From Phytopseudomonas seleniipraecipitans (GTDB taxonomy: Bacteria; Pseudomonadota; Gammaproteobacteria; Pseudomonadales; Pseudomonadaceae), in contig NZ_FNBM01000002.1 in the NCBI RefSeq assembly GCF_900102335.1, forward strand, positions 372,001 to 436,000: a stretch of 64,000 bases of DNA, read 5' to 3'. Below, piece after piece: positions 48,240-58,551 of the stretch; the first letter of the stretch is position 1, and every line of letters starts with the position of its first letter. The notes under the pieces were generated by a model. It was not told the DNA's origin. It did not search any database and saw nothing but the letters and a program-made list of their open reading frames with translations. The position numbers were made by a program, and so were the translations under genes.

Positions 48240-49183
48240 CGCAACTTCTCCGCGACACGCATGACAGCGCTACGCGAGCGAGGATTGGCCTTCAACTCGG
48301 CTTCGGAGGCGAATTGCGGCTTGCCGATCAATTTCAGACGCGGCTCGAAAGCCTTGGGGATAATCGGCAGATCACGCGGCAGCTTGTCCATCTCGCCTTT
48401 GGCGTGCTTGCGCATGAACAGCTTGACGATACGGTCTTCCAGCGAATGGAAGCTGATTACTACCAGGCGACCACCGACCTCCAGGTTCTCCAGCGCAGCA
48501 TCGAGGCCACGCTCCAGATCACCCAGCTCGTTGTTGACGTGAATGCGCAGCCCCTGAAAGGCGCGAGTTGCCGGATTCTTGCCTTTTTCCCAGGCGGGAT
48601 TGGCGACGGTCAGCACCTGAGCCAGATCGGCGGTACGTTCGAACGGCTGCTCGACGCGGCGCATCACCACGGCCCGCGCCATACGCCGAGCAAAACGCTC
48701 TTCGCCGTATTCCTTGAACACACGGGCGATTTCTTCTTCGGCAGCAGTGGCGATGAACTGCGCGGCACTGACGCCACGCGTCGGGTCCATGCGCATATCC
48801 AGCGGACCATCGTTGAGGAAGCTGAAGCCGCGCTCGGCGTCATCCAGCTGCGGAGACGACACACCCAGGTCCAGCAGCACGCCGCTGACCTGACCGGAAA
48901 GCTGGCGGACAGCAAGCTCATCAGCAAGTTCCGCAAAGCTTCTCTGCACAACGACAAAGCGGCCGTCTTCGGCCGCTAGCGTATGTCCAGTCGCAATTGC
49001 GAGAGGGTCCTTGTCGAACCCCAGCAAGCGACCGCCTGGCCCGAGCCGCTCCAGAATCAGCCGACTGTGCCCTCCTCGTCCAAAGGTACCGTCCACGTAG
49101 CAGCCATCTGCGCGCGGCGAGAGGCCTTCGACGGCCTCCTCGAGCAGCACGGTGATATGGCGGAAGGTACTGGTCATGTTCAC
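48236..49183 (-). CDS. rsmH: 16S rRNA (cytosine1402-N4)-methyltransferase
   Basis: RsmH (MraW) methylates C1402 in the ribosomal P site. The 315-residue protein begins with [13 protein letters not shown], has the SAM site [16 protein letters not shown] (about residue 28) and the family blocks [21 protein letters not shown] and [13 protein letters not shown]. It overlaps mraZ by 4 bp. An ATG two codons downstream is an equal start candidate. Confidence 0.98.
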
Positions 49184-49635
49184 AGAATCAGGTCACGTAG
49201 GTCATCGGAAAGAGCGCCCGGTTGCTTGATGGCGGCCAGATCGGCATCAGCCACGGCATTCCAGGAATCCTCATCCCACAGTTGAAATTTGTTTAGCTGC
49301 CCCACCAACATCGCGCGCTTATCCAGCTTGGCGTACTCGCGCAAACGCGGCGGAACCAGGAAACGACCACTACCGTCCAGCTCGAGATCGACGGCATTAC
49401 CAATCAACAAACGCTGCAAGCGACGGTTTTCCTCGCGAAAGGACGCCAACTCGCGCAGCTTGTTTTCGATGATTTCCCACTCCGGCAGCGGGTAGACACA
49501 CAGGCAAGGGTCAATGGCATCAATGGTGACGATGAGCTGGCCAGCCGAACGCGACACGAGCTCATCCCGATACCGGCTAGGCATCGCGAGTCGCCCTTTG
49601 GCGTCGAGACTTATGGCGTTAGCTCCGCGAAACAC
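49180..49635 (-). CDS. mraZ: Transcriptional regulator MraZ
   Basis: MraZ is the first gene of the dcw operon and, in E. coli, represses it by binding repeats at the operon promoter. The 151-residue protein has two SpoVT/AbrB-type half-domains ([22 protein letters not shown] and [22 protein letters not shown]), each with the DxxGR signature. The start is GTG, preceded at some distance by AAGGGGAAG. The three GTGG repeats at 49677-49701 lie 42-66 bp upstream. Confidence 0.96.
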   Translation of the reverse strand: MFRGANAISLDAKGRLAMPSRYRDELVSRSAGQLIVTIDAIDPCLCVYPLPEWEIIENKLRELASFREENRRLQRLLIGNAVDLELDGSGRFLVPPRLREYAKLDKRAMLVGQLNKFQLWDEDSWNAVADADLAAIKQPGALSDDLRDLIL

Positions 49636-49676
49636 TGTTGCGCTTCCCCTTAATTAGCCATCTGCATCCAAAAAAA

Positions 49677-49739
49677 CCCACTTCATGCCACTTTTCACCA
49701 CCGGGGCACACTATAGGAACGCCCACACCCCACCGTCAA
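49677..49739 (-). promoter_or_regulatory. dcw operon promoter (Pmra) with triple MraZ-type operator
   Basis: On the minus strand TTGACG (49734-49739) and TATAGT (49710-49715) are 18 bp apart, a near-consensus sigma-70 promoter. The likely transcription start is near 49702. Directly from there, three GTGG repeats occur at 49698-49701, 49688-49691 and 49678-49681, exactly 10 bp apart. This matches the layout of MraZ sites in E. coli (TGGGN repeats spaced one helical turn). MraZ bound there would block transcription initiation of its own operon. Confidence 0.8.
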
Positions 49740-49856
49740 GGCACGCCAGAGCGGAAAAGTCCTTATAGAACGGAGATTTAGCGAATAAAGAAGAGAGTGG
49801 GACAGAGGCCCAGATGCAATCGGAGGGGTAAAAACAAGCACATACAGAAAGCTGCC

Positions 49857-49880
49857 TCACAAACTTAATGTAGTTTGTGA
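49857..49880. repeat. Perfect inverted repeat downstream of rnpB
   Basis: TCACAAACT and AGTTTGTGA form a 9-bp perfect stem around a 6-base loop, 56 bp beyond the rnpB 3' end. It may end the rnpB transcript, but no T run follows on either strand. The rest of the gap between mraZ and rnpB (about 49740-49935) is AT-richer than its surroundings, and I see no gene in it. Confidence 0.45.
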
Positions 49881-49935
49881 AGAGTAAGATTTTTTCGGTC
49901 TTAGAAATGAGGAGGTGCAGCAGAAAGCGAAAGAG

Positions 49936-50293
49936 GTGGAGAGTCGATCTGTAAGCCGGGTTCTGTCGAGGACAGTCATTCCTCTACGACGGACATCACT
50001 GTACGTCTTTAGCAACCTACCCGGTTCCAGCGCGGGCCACGCCAATGGAACCCTATTTGGTCTTGCTCCGAGTGGGGTTTGCCTAGCCACGGACTGTTAC
50101 CAGCCGTGCGGTGCGCTCTTACCGCACCTTTTCACCCTTACCGGCGCCGAAGCGCTTAGGCGGTTATTTTCTGTGGCACTTTCCGTAGGCTCACGCCCCC
50201 CAGGCATTACCTGGCACTCCGCCCTATGGAGCCCGGACTTTCCTCCCCCATACCTCGCGAACGAAGCACGGCAGCGACTGTCCGATCGACTCT
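49936..50293 (-). ncRNA. rnpB: RNase P RNA component (type A)
   Basis: This is the catalytic RNA that matures tRNA 5' ends. The minus strand shows the conserved 5' block GAGGAAAGTCCGGGCTCCAT, the central GGGTGAAAAGGTGCGGTAAGAG and the 3' ACAGAACCCGGCTTAC. The ends are set by the P1 helix: AGAGTCGATC at the 5' end is fully complementary to GATCGACTCT at the 3' end (49940-49949), and the exact 3' terminus is a few bases beyond. The RNA follows rsmI by 41 bp. Confidence 0.96.
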
Positions 50294-50302
50294 CCGCCGA
50301 CT

Positions 50303-50332
50303 AGGTTAACCGCTGGCGTACAGAGAGAACAA
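50303..50332 (-). promoter_or_regulatory. Candidate rnpB promoter
   Basis: On the minus strand TTGTTC (50327-50332) and TAACCT (50303-50308) are 18 bp apart, and a GC-rich AGTCGGCGG lies between the -10 and the mapped RNA start, like the discriminator of stable-RNA promoters. It falls in the short rsmI-rnpB gap. Confidence 0.45.
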
Positions 50333-50334
50333 GT

Positions 50335-51207
50335 TTAAACGTCCTGCTGACGCTCTAACGCGGCTTGGTAGAGCAGGTTTTTGCGCACCCCGGTAATCTG
50401 CGCGGCCAGCGCAGCCGCCCGCTTGAGTGGCAACTCGGCAAGCAACAGGTCGAGTACACGCATTGCCTCGACGCTTACCGCGGCTTCGTCCTCGGGCGCC
50501 TGCCAGCCTGCCACCAGCACCACACACTCACCGCGCTGCTGGTTGGCGTCCGCCGCTACCCACTCGCATAACTGATCGAGTGGCAGCCCTTGCAGGGTCT
50601 CGAACGTTTTGGTCAGCTCACGCGCCAGCAACGCCTGGCGCTCGCCGCCGAACACGTCACGCATGTCCTGCAGGCATTCGAGGATACGGTGCGGTGCTTC
50701 ATAGAAGATCAACGTACGCGGCTCTTCACGCACGGCTTCCAGACGCGTGCGTCGCCCCACGCTCTTCGCCGGCAAAAAGCCTTCGAAGACGAACCGATCG
50801 GAAGGCAATCCGGCAGCCGACAACGCGGCGATCAACGCACACGCACCCGGCACCGGCACCACGCGAAGACCGGCAGCGCGCGCCTGGCGCACCAGATGAT
50901 AGCCAGGGTCGGAAATCAGCGGCGTGCCCGCATCTGAAATCAGCGCGACATCGTCGCCGGCCCGCAAACGCTCGAGAAAACGACTACTGCCGTCGCGCTC
51001 GTTATGCTCATGGCAGGCCGCCAGCTGTGTACCGATACCGAAGTGCTGCATCAGCCGCGCCGAATGCCGGGTGTCCTCGGCTGCAATCAGCGCGACACTG
51101 CTCAACACCTTCAAGGCACGCGCACTGAGGTCATCGAGATTACCAATTGGCGTCGCCACCACAAACAAGGTGCCCGTGGCAGAAAGGGGAACTTCACTAG
51201 CAGTCAC
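50335..51207 (-). CDS. rsmI: 16S rRNA (cytidine1402-2'-O)-methyltransferase
   Basis: RsmI methylates the ribose of C1402, the same nucleotide modified on its base by RsmH from this window. The 290-residue protein has the tetrapyrrole-methylase-type fold: GTLFVVATPIGNLDDLSARA, AEDTRHSARLMQHF, ALISDAGTPLISDPGY and RTLIFYEAPHRI. It diverges from lpoA with 162 bp between starts. Confidence 0.97.
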   Translation of the reverse strand: MTASEVPLSATGTLFVVATPIGNLDDLSARALKVLSSVALIAAEDTRHSARLMQHFGIGTQLAACHEHNERDGSSRFLERLRAGDDVALISDAGTPLISDPGYHLVRQARAAGLRVVPVPGACALIAALSAAGLPSDRFVFEGFLPAKSVGRRTRLEAVREEPRTLIFYEAPHRILECLQDMRDVFGGERQALLARELTKTFETLQGLPLDQLCEWVAADANQQRGECVVLVAGWQAPEDEAAVSVEAMRVLDLLLAELPLKRAAALAAQITGVRKNLLYQAALERQQDV

Positions 51208-51369
51208 GGCGGCGCCTCATGTCGATTACAGAGCGGCCATTGTAACGCGTGCAGCACGCCGGAGGCGGCGCACGCGGTATGCGTACCGCTTAACACCTTG
51301 GAGATCGCACAGGCGCCGTGCCTTGGGTACACTTGTGCGTTCATTTGCTCAAGAACCGGAATCGCTTAC

Positions 51370-53148
51370 ATGATCGCCTGCCTGCGTCCGCTCTCTGCAC
51401 TCTGCCTAGCTGGCTTGCTCGTTGCCTGCAGCAGCTCGCCCACCTCAAACCTCGGCGAACTGCCACGCACACCTCAAGCCAGCCTCGAGCAAATGCTCCA
51501 GCAGGCCGGCAACAGCCAGAGCGAAGAGGCCCAGCTGTTGCGCCTGTCCGCCGCTGACCAAGCCTACAAACAAGGCGACGCGGCACGGGCCAGCAGCATT
51601 CTCGAGCAGGTTGACCTGCAAACGCTGAAGCCGGCGCAACAAATCTATGCGAGCACCCTGCTGGCCGAACTGGCCCTGGCCCGCAACGACGCCAAAGCAG
51701 CGCTCGCCGCGCTGGCCCACCCCAGCCTGGAACGCTTGGGCGAACTGCCTGTCGAGCAGCAGATGCGCACTCAGCTGGTCCGCGCCAATGCCCTGGAGAA
51801 AGACGGCCAGATCCTCGCCGCTGCCCGCGAGCGGGTATTCATCGCACCCCTGCTGACCGGCGATGAGGCGCAGCGCAACCAGGACCATATCTGGAGCCTG
51901 GTTTCCAACCTACCGGCAGAACCGGCGCCCAGTGCCGAAGATGCAGATCTTGCCGGCTGGCTTTCGCTGGCCCAGGTCGCCAAGACGGTCGGCACCCTGC
52001 AGCAACAGCAGGACGCCATCGACAACTGGCTGGCCCAGCACCCCAACCACCCCGCCGCGCAGCAGCTGCCAAAGGCGCTGGCTGATCTGCAAGCGCTGTC
52101 GAGCCAGCCGCTGGAAAAGATCGCCCTGCTGCTTCCTCAGGAAGGCCAACTGGCCGCAGTGTCCCGGGCCTTGCGCGACGGCTTCCTGGCCGCTCATTAC
52201 CAGGCTCAGCAAGCCGGCGAGAAACCTCCGCAGATCCAGTTCTATGACAGCGCACGCCTCACCTCCCTGGATGACTTCTATCGCCAGGCCCAGGCAGATG
52301 GCGTGCAACTGGTGGTAGGCCCGCTGGAGAAGAACCTGGTGACCCAGCTAGGCAATCGCGAGCAGCTACCTATCACCACACTGGCCCTCAACTACAGCGA
52401 GTCCGCCGCCGAAAGCCCGGAACAGCTGTTCCAATTCGGCCTGGCCGCCGAAGACGAAGCCCGCGAAGTCGCCCGCCGCGCCTGGGCTGACGGCAAGCGC
52501 AGCGCCGTGGCGCTGGTGCCGAAAGGTGACTGGGGCGATCGCGTTCTGGCCGCGTTCCAGCAAAGCTGGCAAGCCGCTGGTGGCACCTTCCTCGGCGCCG
52601 AACACATCGACCAGCCCGTGGACATGGCGCGGCAGATCGCCAACCTGTTCCAGCTCAGTGGCAGCGGCTCGGGCTCCGGTGCTGCACCGACTCGCCGCCA
52701 GGACGTGGACTTCATCTTCCTCGCCGCCACGCCGCAGCAGGCCCAGCAGATCAAACCGACCCTGGCCTATCAATACGCCGGCGAAGTGCCGGTGTATGCC
52801 ACCTCGCACCTGTTCAGTGGCAGCATGAGCGCCGCGCAGTATCGCGACCTGGACGGCATTCGCTTCTGCGAAACGCCCTGGCTGCTGGATGCCAACGACC
52901 CGCTGCGCCAACAGGTCAATAACCAGTGGCCGCAGGCCGGCGGCAGCCTGGGTCGCCTGTATGCCATGGGCGTCGACGCCTTCCGCCTGGCGCCGCGCCT
53001 GGGCCAACTCAAGGCGCTGCCCGACAGCCGCGTAGATGGTCTGTCCGGCAGCCTTAGCCTGAACGCAGCGCAACGTATCGAACGCCAACTACCGTGGGCC
53101 GAATTCCGCGGCGGTCAGGTCCAGCGCCTGCCCGACGTGCCACTTTGA
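51370..53148 (+). CDS. lpoA: Outer-membrane lipoprotein LpoA (activator of PBP1A)
   Basis: The ATG at 51370 begins a lipoprotein signal peptide with lipobox LVAC and lipidated Cys20; a long upstream extension of the frame is antisense to rsmI. The 592-residue protein has an N-terminal TPR-like helical half (about 40-270) and a C-terminal periplasmic-binding-protein-like half (about 285-590: KIALLLPQEGQLAAVSRALRDGFL). LpoA reaches from the outer membrane to stimulate PBP1A. It heads the operon lpoA-yraN-gmhA/diaA-dolP. Confidence 0.95.
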   Translation: MIACLRPLSALCLAGLLVACSSSPTSNLGELPRTPQASLEQMLQQAGNSQSEEAQLLRLSAADQAYKQGDAARASSILEQVDLQTLKPAQQIYASTLLAELALARNDAKAALAALAHPSLERLGELPVEQQMRTQLVRANALEKDGQILAAARERVFIAPLLTGDEAQRNQDHIWSLVSNLPAEPAPSAEDADLAGWLSLAQVAKTVGTLQQQQDAIDNWLAQHPNHPAAQQLPKALADLQALSSQPLEKIALLLPQEGQLAAVSRALRDGFLAAHYQAQQAGEKPPQIQFYDSARLTSLDDFYRQAQADGVQLVVGPLEKNLVTQLGNREQLPITTLALNYSESAAESPEQLFQFGLAAEDEAREVARRAWADGKRSAVALVPKGDWGDRVLAAFQQSWQAAGGTFLGAEHIDQPVDMARQIANLFQLSGSGSGSGAAPTRRQDVDFIFLAATPQQAQQIKPTLAYQYAGEVPVYATSHLFSGSMSAAQYRDLDGIRFCETPWLLDANDPLRQQVNNQWPQAGGSLGRLYAMGVDAFRLAPRLGQLKALPDSRVDGLSGSLSLNAAQRIERQLPWAEFRGGQVQRLPDVPL

Positions 53149-53510
53149 GCGATGATCCGCGACATGCCAGCGGGCGGGAAGCGGAAACCCTCGCCCGTGA
53201 GCACCTCGAGGCTCACGGGCTGACGCCCATCGCCCAGAACTGGCGCGGTCAACGCGGCGAACTCGATCTGGTCATGCTCGATGGCGATACAGTAATATTC
53301 GCCGAAGTGCGCTACCGCAAGCACACCGCATGGGGCGGCGCGATCGAAAGCGTCGACAGGCGCAAGCGAGACAAGCTGATCGCCACCGCTCAGCAATTTC
53401 TGCAGCAAGAGAAGCGCTGGGCCAAACATCCCTGTCGTTTCGATGTCATAGCCATAGGCCATGGCAAACCCGCGCCACTGGAGTGGATCAGGAACGCCTT
53501 CGATAGCTGA
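53145..53510 (+). CDS. yraN: UPF0102 family protein YraN
   Basis: The 121-residue protein has the YraN nuclease-like fold: GREAETLAREHLEAHGLTPIAQNWRGQRGELDLVMLDGDTVIFAEVRYRKH, where Glu, Asp and the E-V-K/R strand resemble a restriction-endonuclease core. The start is taken as TTG at 53145, overlapping the lpoA stop (TTGA); an ATG at 53094 would give a 55-bp overlap and an atypical basic extension. The function is unknown; conservation next to lpoA and gmhA/diaA is strong in gammaproteobacteria. Confidence 0.88.
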   Translation: MSDDPRHASGREAETLAREHLEAHGLTPIAQNWRGQRGELDLVMLDGDTVIFAEVRYRKHTAWGGAIESVDRRKRDKLIATAQQFLQQEKRWAKHPCRFDVIAIGHGKPAPLEWIRNAFDS

Positions 53511-53560
53511 AGCTTCGGCTTCCTGCAGCATTCTTGAAGCACCGCCATTTTCAACGCTAG

Positions 53561-54738
<1,178 letters not shown>

Positions 54739-54754
54739 TCGAAGCCGCCCCATC

Positions 54755-54788
54755 GAAAACGCCCGCCAGGCATGCCTGACGGGCGTTT
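54755..54788 (+). terminator. Rho-independent terminator of the lpoA-dolP operon
   Basis: AACGCCCG, a long loop that includes CCAGGCATGCCTGA, and CGGGCGTT form a stem followed by TTTTTTT, 20 bp past the dolP stop. Confidence 0.92.
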
Positions 54789-54867
54789 TTTTGACTGATT
54801 GATCAGTCCGGTCGGACCGTATTCCTTGACGCTTAACAGGCGCGCCAGGCGCCTTGTGAAGCGGCAA

Positions 54868-54900
54868 TAAAAAAGCCAGTCAGGTTACCCTGACTGGCTT
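54868..54900 (-). terminator. Rho-independent terminator of pnp
   Basis: On the minus strand AGCCAGTCAGG, loop GTAA and CCTGACTGGCT form an 11-bp stem followed by TTTTTT, 26 bp past the pnp stop. Confidence 0.95.
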
Positions 54901-54926
54901 CTCTGTTGCAGCGGCGTTAGCCCGGA

Positions 54927-57032
54927 TCAGACACCGGAAGCTTTGGCAGCGGCAACGTCCTTGATGGACAGTTTGATACGGCCGCGGTTGTCGACGTCCA
55001 GCACCAGCACTTCGACTTCCTCGCCTTCTTTCAGGATGTCGGTGACTTTCTCGACGCGCGCATCGCTAAGCATGGAGATGTGCACCAGACCGTCCTTGCC
55101 CGGCAGGATGTTTACGAATGCGCCGAAGTCGACGATGCGCTCAACCTTGCCGACGTAGATCTTGCCGATCTCGGCTTCCGCGGTGATACCCAGCACGCGC
55201 TGACGCGCAGCCTCGGCAGCATCCTTGGTTTCGCCGAAGATCTTGATCGAACCGTCGTCTTCGATATCGATCGATGCCTTGGTTTCTTCGCAGATGGCGC
55301 GGATGGTGGCGCCACCTTTACCGATGACATCGCGAATCTTGTCCTGATCGATCTTCATGGCGATCATGGTCGGCGCGTTGGCCGACAGCTCGCTACGAGA
55401 CTGAGCAATGACCTGGTTCATCTGGCCGAGGATATTCAGGCGCGCTTCCAAGGCCTGGCCCAGCGCGATTTCCATGATCTCTTCGGTGATGCCCTGGATC
55501 TTGATGTCCATCTGCAGTGCGGTGACGCCATTGGCGGTACCGGCAACCTTGAAGTCCATGTCGCCCAGGTGATCTTCGTCACCAAGGATATCGGTCAGAA
55601 CAGCGAATTTCTCACCTTCTTTGACCAGACCCATGGCGATACCGGCTACCGGCGCCTTCATCGGCACACCAGCATCCATCAGCGCGAGGGAAGCACCGCA
55701 GACGGAAGCCATGGAGCTGGAACCGTTGGACTCGGTGATTTCCGAGACCACACGAATGGTGTAAGGGAACACGTCGGCAGCTGGCAGCATGGCCTGTACC
55801 GAGCGACGCGCCAGACGGCCGTGGCCGATTTCACGACGGCCAGTAGCGCCCATGCGACCACATTCGCCTACCGAGTACGGCGGGAAGTTGTAGTGCAGCA
55901 TGAAGGGGTCTTTACGCTCGCCTTCGAGGGTGTCCAGCAACTGCGCGTCGCGGGCGGTACCCAGGGTGGCTACGACCAGCGCCTGGGTTTCGCCACGGGT
56001 GAACAGCGCCGAACCGTGGGTCTTGTCCAATACACCGACTTCGATGTTCAGACCACGCACAGTGCGGGTGTCACGACCATCGATACGCGGCTTGCCGTTG
56101 ACGATGTTCTCGCGCACGGTGCGGTATTCGATTTCGCCGAAGGCTTCTTTGACTTCACCAGCGGAAGGCTGACCTTCTTCGCCGGAGAACTTGGCAACCA
56201 CCTGATCTTTCAACTCGCCCAGACGCGCGTAGCGATCCTGTTTGATGATGATGGTGTAGGCCTGAGAAATCGCGTCGCCGAACTCGCTACGGATAGCCGA
56301 CAGCAGGGAAGTGTTTTCCGCTTTCGGCTGCCAGTCCCATGTCGGTTTGGCGGCTTCGGCAGCCAGCTCGGTCACAGCCTGGATCACGGCCTGGAACTCG
56401 TCATGGGCGAACAGTACAGCGCCCAGCATCTGGTCTTCGGTCAGCTCTTTAGCTTCCGATTCGACCATCAGCACGGCGTCTTTGGTGCCGGCCACGACCA
56501 TGTCCAGGCTGGAAGCCTTGAGCTGCTCGTAGTTGGGGTTCAGCAGGTAGCCAGTTTCCGGGTGGAAGGCGACGCGAGCGGCACCGATCGGTCCGTTGAA
56601 CGGAATACCGGAGATAGCCAGCGCAGCCGAGGTACCGATCATCGCAGCGATGTCCGGATCGGTCTTCTTGCTGGTAGATACCACGGTGCAGATAACCTGC
56701 ACTTCGTTCTGGAAGCCTTCCGGGAACAGCGGACGGATCGGGCGATCGATCAGACGCGAGGTCAGGGTTTCTTTCTCGCTCGGGCGCGCTTCACGCTTGA
56801 AGAAGCCGCCAGGAATCTTGCCGGCTGCGTAGGTTTTTTCCTGGTAGTGCACCGACAGCGGGAAAAAGCCCTTGCTTGGGTCGGCAGTTTTGGCGCCGGT
56901 TACGGCGACCAGTACGGCGACGTCGTCGTCAACGGTGACCAGCACTGCGCCGGAGGCTTGACGGGCGATACGGCCAGTCTCGAGGGTGACGGTCGACTGA
57001 CCGAACTGAAATTTCTTGATTACCGGGTTCAC
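54927..57032 (-). CDS. pnp: Polyribonucleotide nucleotidyltransferase (PNPase)
   Basis: PNPase degrades RNA 3' to 5' by phosphorolysis and joins the degradosome. The GTG at 57032 follows AAGGA by seven bases and gives 701 residues (start [11 protein letters not shown]); a longer frame reaches into the leader. It has two RNase PH domains ([11 protein letters not shown] and [14 protein letters not shown] blocks), a KH domain with [10 protein letters not shown] (about 565) and a C-terminal S1 domain ([26 protein letters not shown]). A long hairpin lies in the leader. Confidence 0.98.
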   Translation of the reverse strand: MNPVIKKFQFGQSTVTLETGRIARQASGAVLVTVDDDVAVLVAVTGAKTADPSKGFFPLSVHYQEKTYAAGKIPGGFFKREARPSEKETLTSRLIDRPIRPLFPEGFQNEVQVICTVVSTSKKTDPDIAAMIGTSAALAISGIPFNGPIGAARVAFHPETGYLLNPNYEQLKASSLDMVVAGTKDAVLMVESEAKELTEDQMLGAVLFAHDEFQAVIQAVTELAAEAAKPTWDWQPKAENTSLLSAIRSEFGDAISQAYTIIIKQDRYARLGELKDQVVAKFSGEEGQPSAGEVKEAFGEIEYRTVRENIVNGKPRIDGRDTRTVRGLNIEVGVLDKTHGSALFTRGETQALVVATLGTARDAQLLDTLEGERKDPFMLHYNFPPYSVGECGRMGATGRREIGHGRLARRSVQAMLPAADVFPYTIRVVSEITESNGSSSMASVCGASLALMDAGVPMKAPVAGIAMGLVKEGEKFAVLTDILGDEDHLGDMDFKVAGTANGVTALQMDIKIQGITEEIMEIALGQALEARLNILGQMNQVIAQSRSELSANAPTMIAMKIDQDKIRDVIGKGGATIRAICEETKASIDIEDDGSIKIFGETKDAAEAARQRVLGITAEAEIGKIYVGKVERIVDFGAFVNILPGKDGLVHISMLSDARVEKVTDILKEGEEVEVLVLDVDNRGRIKLSIKDVAAAKASGV

Positions 57033-57154
57033 GGTGTTTTCCTTCTCTCTGTTGCCTTTGGGGAAACGGTTTCTTGCGAATTGGTGGGCAGCCGCTTCGG
57101 GAATCGGCCCGAACCTGTCCAACGGGTAAAGCCTTAAATCCAGTGAAGCATAAA

Positions 57155-57197
57155 CGCAAAAGCTGGAAGCGAGGCGAGCCCACTTCCAGCTTTTGCG
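57155..57197 (-). promoter_or_regulatory. Long hairpin between rpsO and pnp (terminator/processing site)
   Basis: CGCAAAAGCTGGAAG and CTTCCAGCTTTTGCG form a perfect 15-bp stem with a 13-base loop, starting 22 bp after the rpsO stop. The downstream bases on the minus strand are TTTATG. In E. coli the rpsO-pnp gap holds a partial terminator and an RNase III hairpin through which PNPase controls its own mRNA. This structure is in the right place for either role. Confidence 0.75.
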
Positions 57198-57219
57198 GTC
57201 AACGGCGCATAAGCATTGC

Positions 57220-57489
57220 TTAGCGACGCAGACCCAGGCGACCGATCAGGGCGCTGTAACGGCTTGCATCTTTACCCTTCAGGTAGTCCAGCAGCTTACG
57301 ACGCTGGTTAACCATACGGATCAGACCACGACGCGAGTGGTGGTCTTTGCCGTTGGCCTTGAAGTGGCCTTGCAGCTTGTTGATGTTAGCGGACAGCAGA
57401 GCAACCTGAACTTCCGGGCTACCGGTATCGCCTTCGGCTTGCTTGTAGTCGTTAACGATCTGAGCTTTTTCTTCAACGCTGAGTGCCAT
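57220..57489 (-). CDS. rpsO: 30S ribosomal protein S15
   Basis: The 89-residue protein is S15 ([33 protein letters not shown]...), which binds the central domain of 16S rRNA. It carries the conserved DHHSRRGL near residue 46 and ends [17 protein letters not shown] precedes the ATG. It lies between truB and pnp as in most gammaproteobacteria. Confidence 0.99.
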   Translation of the reverse strand: MALSVEEKAQIVNDYKQAEGDTGSPEVQVALLSANINKLQGHFKANGKDHHSRRGLIRMVNQRRKLLDYLKGKDASRYSALIGRLGLRR

Positions 57490-57629
57490 GTGGGCATCCT
57501 CTCATCTGGAGACCGGCGCGAACGACGATCTCAATAGGCCGGGAATTGCTTCCCGTGTTTTAAGAGGAGGAATGACCGTGCCTATTGACAGCCACCCTCG
57601 ATACGAGCCGCCGGAGCGGCTCGCCACGG

Positions 57630-58547
57630 TCACGCAGACCGAATCAGACGACGCGGCGCAATGCGCCCGTCCTCGCTCACTTCACCGATGCCGATGAAGC
57701 GACCGTTGTTATCTTGTACCCGCACCATGCCGAACTTCGGCGCATCCGACGCGCGGACGGGCTGCCCCTGCAGCCAATAGAACGAGCTGTGTTCCGAGAA
57801 ACTCAGCAGCGGCCAATGTTCGAGGCCGCTGTCCACCGGCTGCAGGAAGCGATCAACCGCTTCGTTGCCACCTTCGGCATGCACACGTTCGAGCTCTTCG
57901 AGACTGACGGTCTGAATCAGACCGAATGGACCGGCCTTGACCCGACGCAGTTCAGCGACGTGGGCACCACACCCCAGCAACTGACCGATGTCCTCGACCA
58001 GCGTCCGGATGTAAGTCCCTTTGCTGCAGTCGACTGCCAGGCTCGCCTTGTCGGCGGCGCAGTCGAGCAACTCCAGGCGCGCAATAGTAACAGAACGCGC
58101 CTCGCGCTCCACTACTTCTCCTGCCCGGGCCAGCTTGTACAACGGCTGACCGTCGCGCTTGAGCGCCGAATACATCGGAGGGATCTGGCTGATGTCACCA
58201 CGAAAACGCGGTAACAGCGCCTCGATATCGCTAGCCGCAACATTGACGTCACGGCGCTCGAGCACCTCACCCTCGGCATCGGCCGTGGTGGTGGTGACAC
58301 CCAGCTGCATGACCGTCTCGTAGCCCTTGTCAGCATCGAGCAGGTACTGGGAGAACTTGGTCGCCTCGCCGAAGCACAACGGCAGTACACCAGTCGCCAA
58401 CGGGTCGAGGCTACCGGTATGCCCGGCCTTCTCGGCATTGAGCAGCCAGCGCACCTTCTGCAGCGCCGCGTTGGAGCTGAAGCCCTTCGGCTTGTCGAGA
58501 AGAATGATGCCGTCGACCTTGCGACGAATACGCTTTACCTGAGCCAC
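57630..58547 (-). CDS. truB: tRNA pseudouridine55 synthase TruB
   Basis: TruB makes pseudouridine 55 in the T arm of tRNAs. The GTG at 58547 follows AAGGAG by seven bases and gives 305 residues ([22 protein letters not shown]); the longer open frame only reads the rbfA repeat in another frame. The catalytic aspartate is in [17 protein letters not shown] (about residue 48). A PUA-like C-terminal domain follows from about 250. It starts 4 bp after rbfA ends. Confidence 0.97.
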   Translation of the reverse strand: MAQVKRIRRKVDGIILLDKPKGFSSNAALQKVRWLLNAEKAGHTGSLDPLATGVLPLCFGEATKFSQYLLDADKGYETVMQLGVTTTTADAEGEVLERRDVNVAASDIEALLPRFRGDISQIPPMYSALKRDGQPLYKLARAGEVVEREARSVTIARLELLDCAADKASLAVDCSKGTYIRTLVEDIGQLLGCGAHVAELRRVKAGPFGLIQTVSLEELERVHAEGGNEAVDRFLQPVDSGLEHWPLLSFSEHSSFYWLQGQPVRASDAPKFGMVRVQDNNGRFIGIGEVSEDGRIAPRRLIRSA

Positions 58548-58551
58548 GTGC

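Noticed and set aside
49915..50304. Open frame of 129 codons on the plus strand
   Set aside because: It is the complement of the RNase P RNA gene, whose conserved blocks explain the sequence.
51004..51369. N-terminal extension of lpoA
   Set aside because: It lies antisense to rsmI and in the intergenic region; the lipoprotein signal peptide begins at 51370.
57604..57623. Hairpin CGAGCCG-N6-CGGCTCG between truB and rpsO, considered as a terminator
   Set aside because: No T run follows on the minus strand, so there is no support for a Rho-independent terminator.
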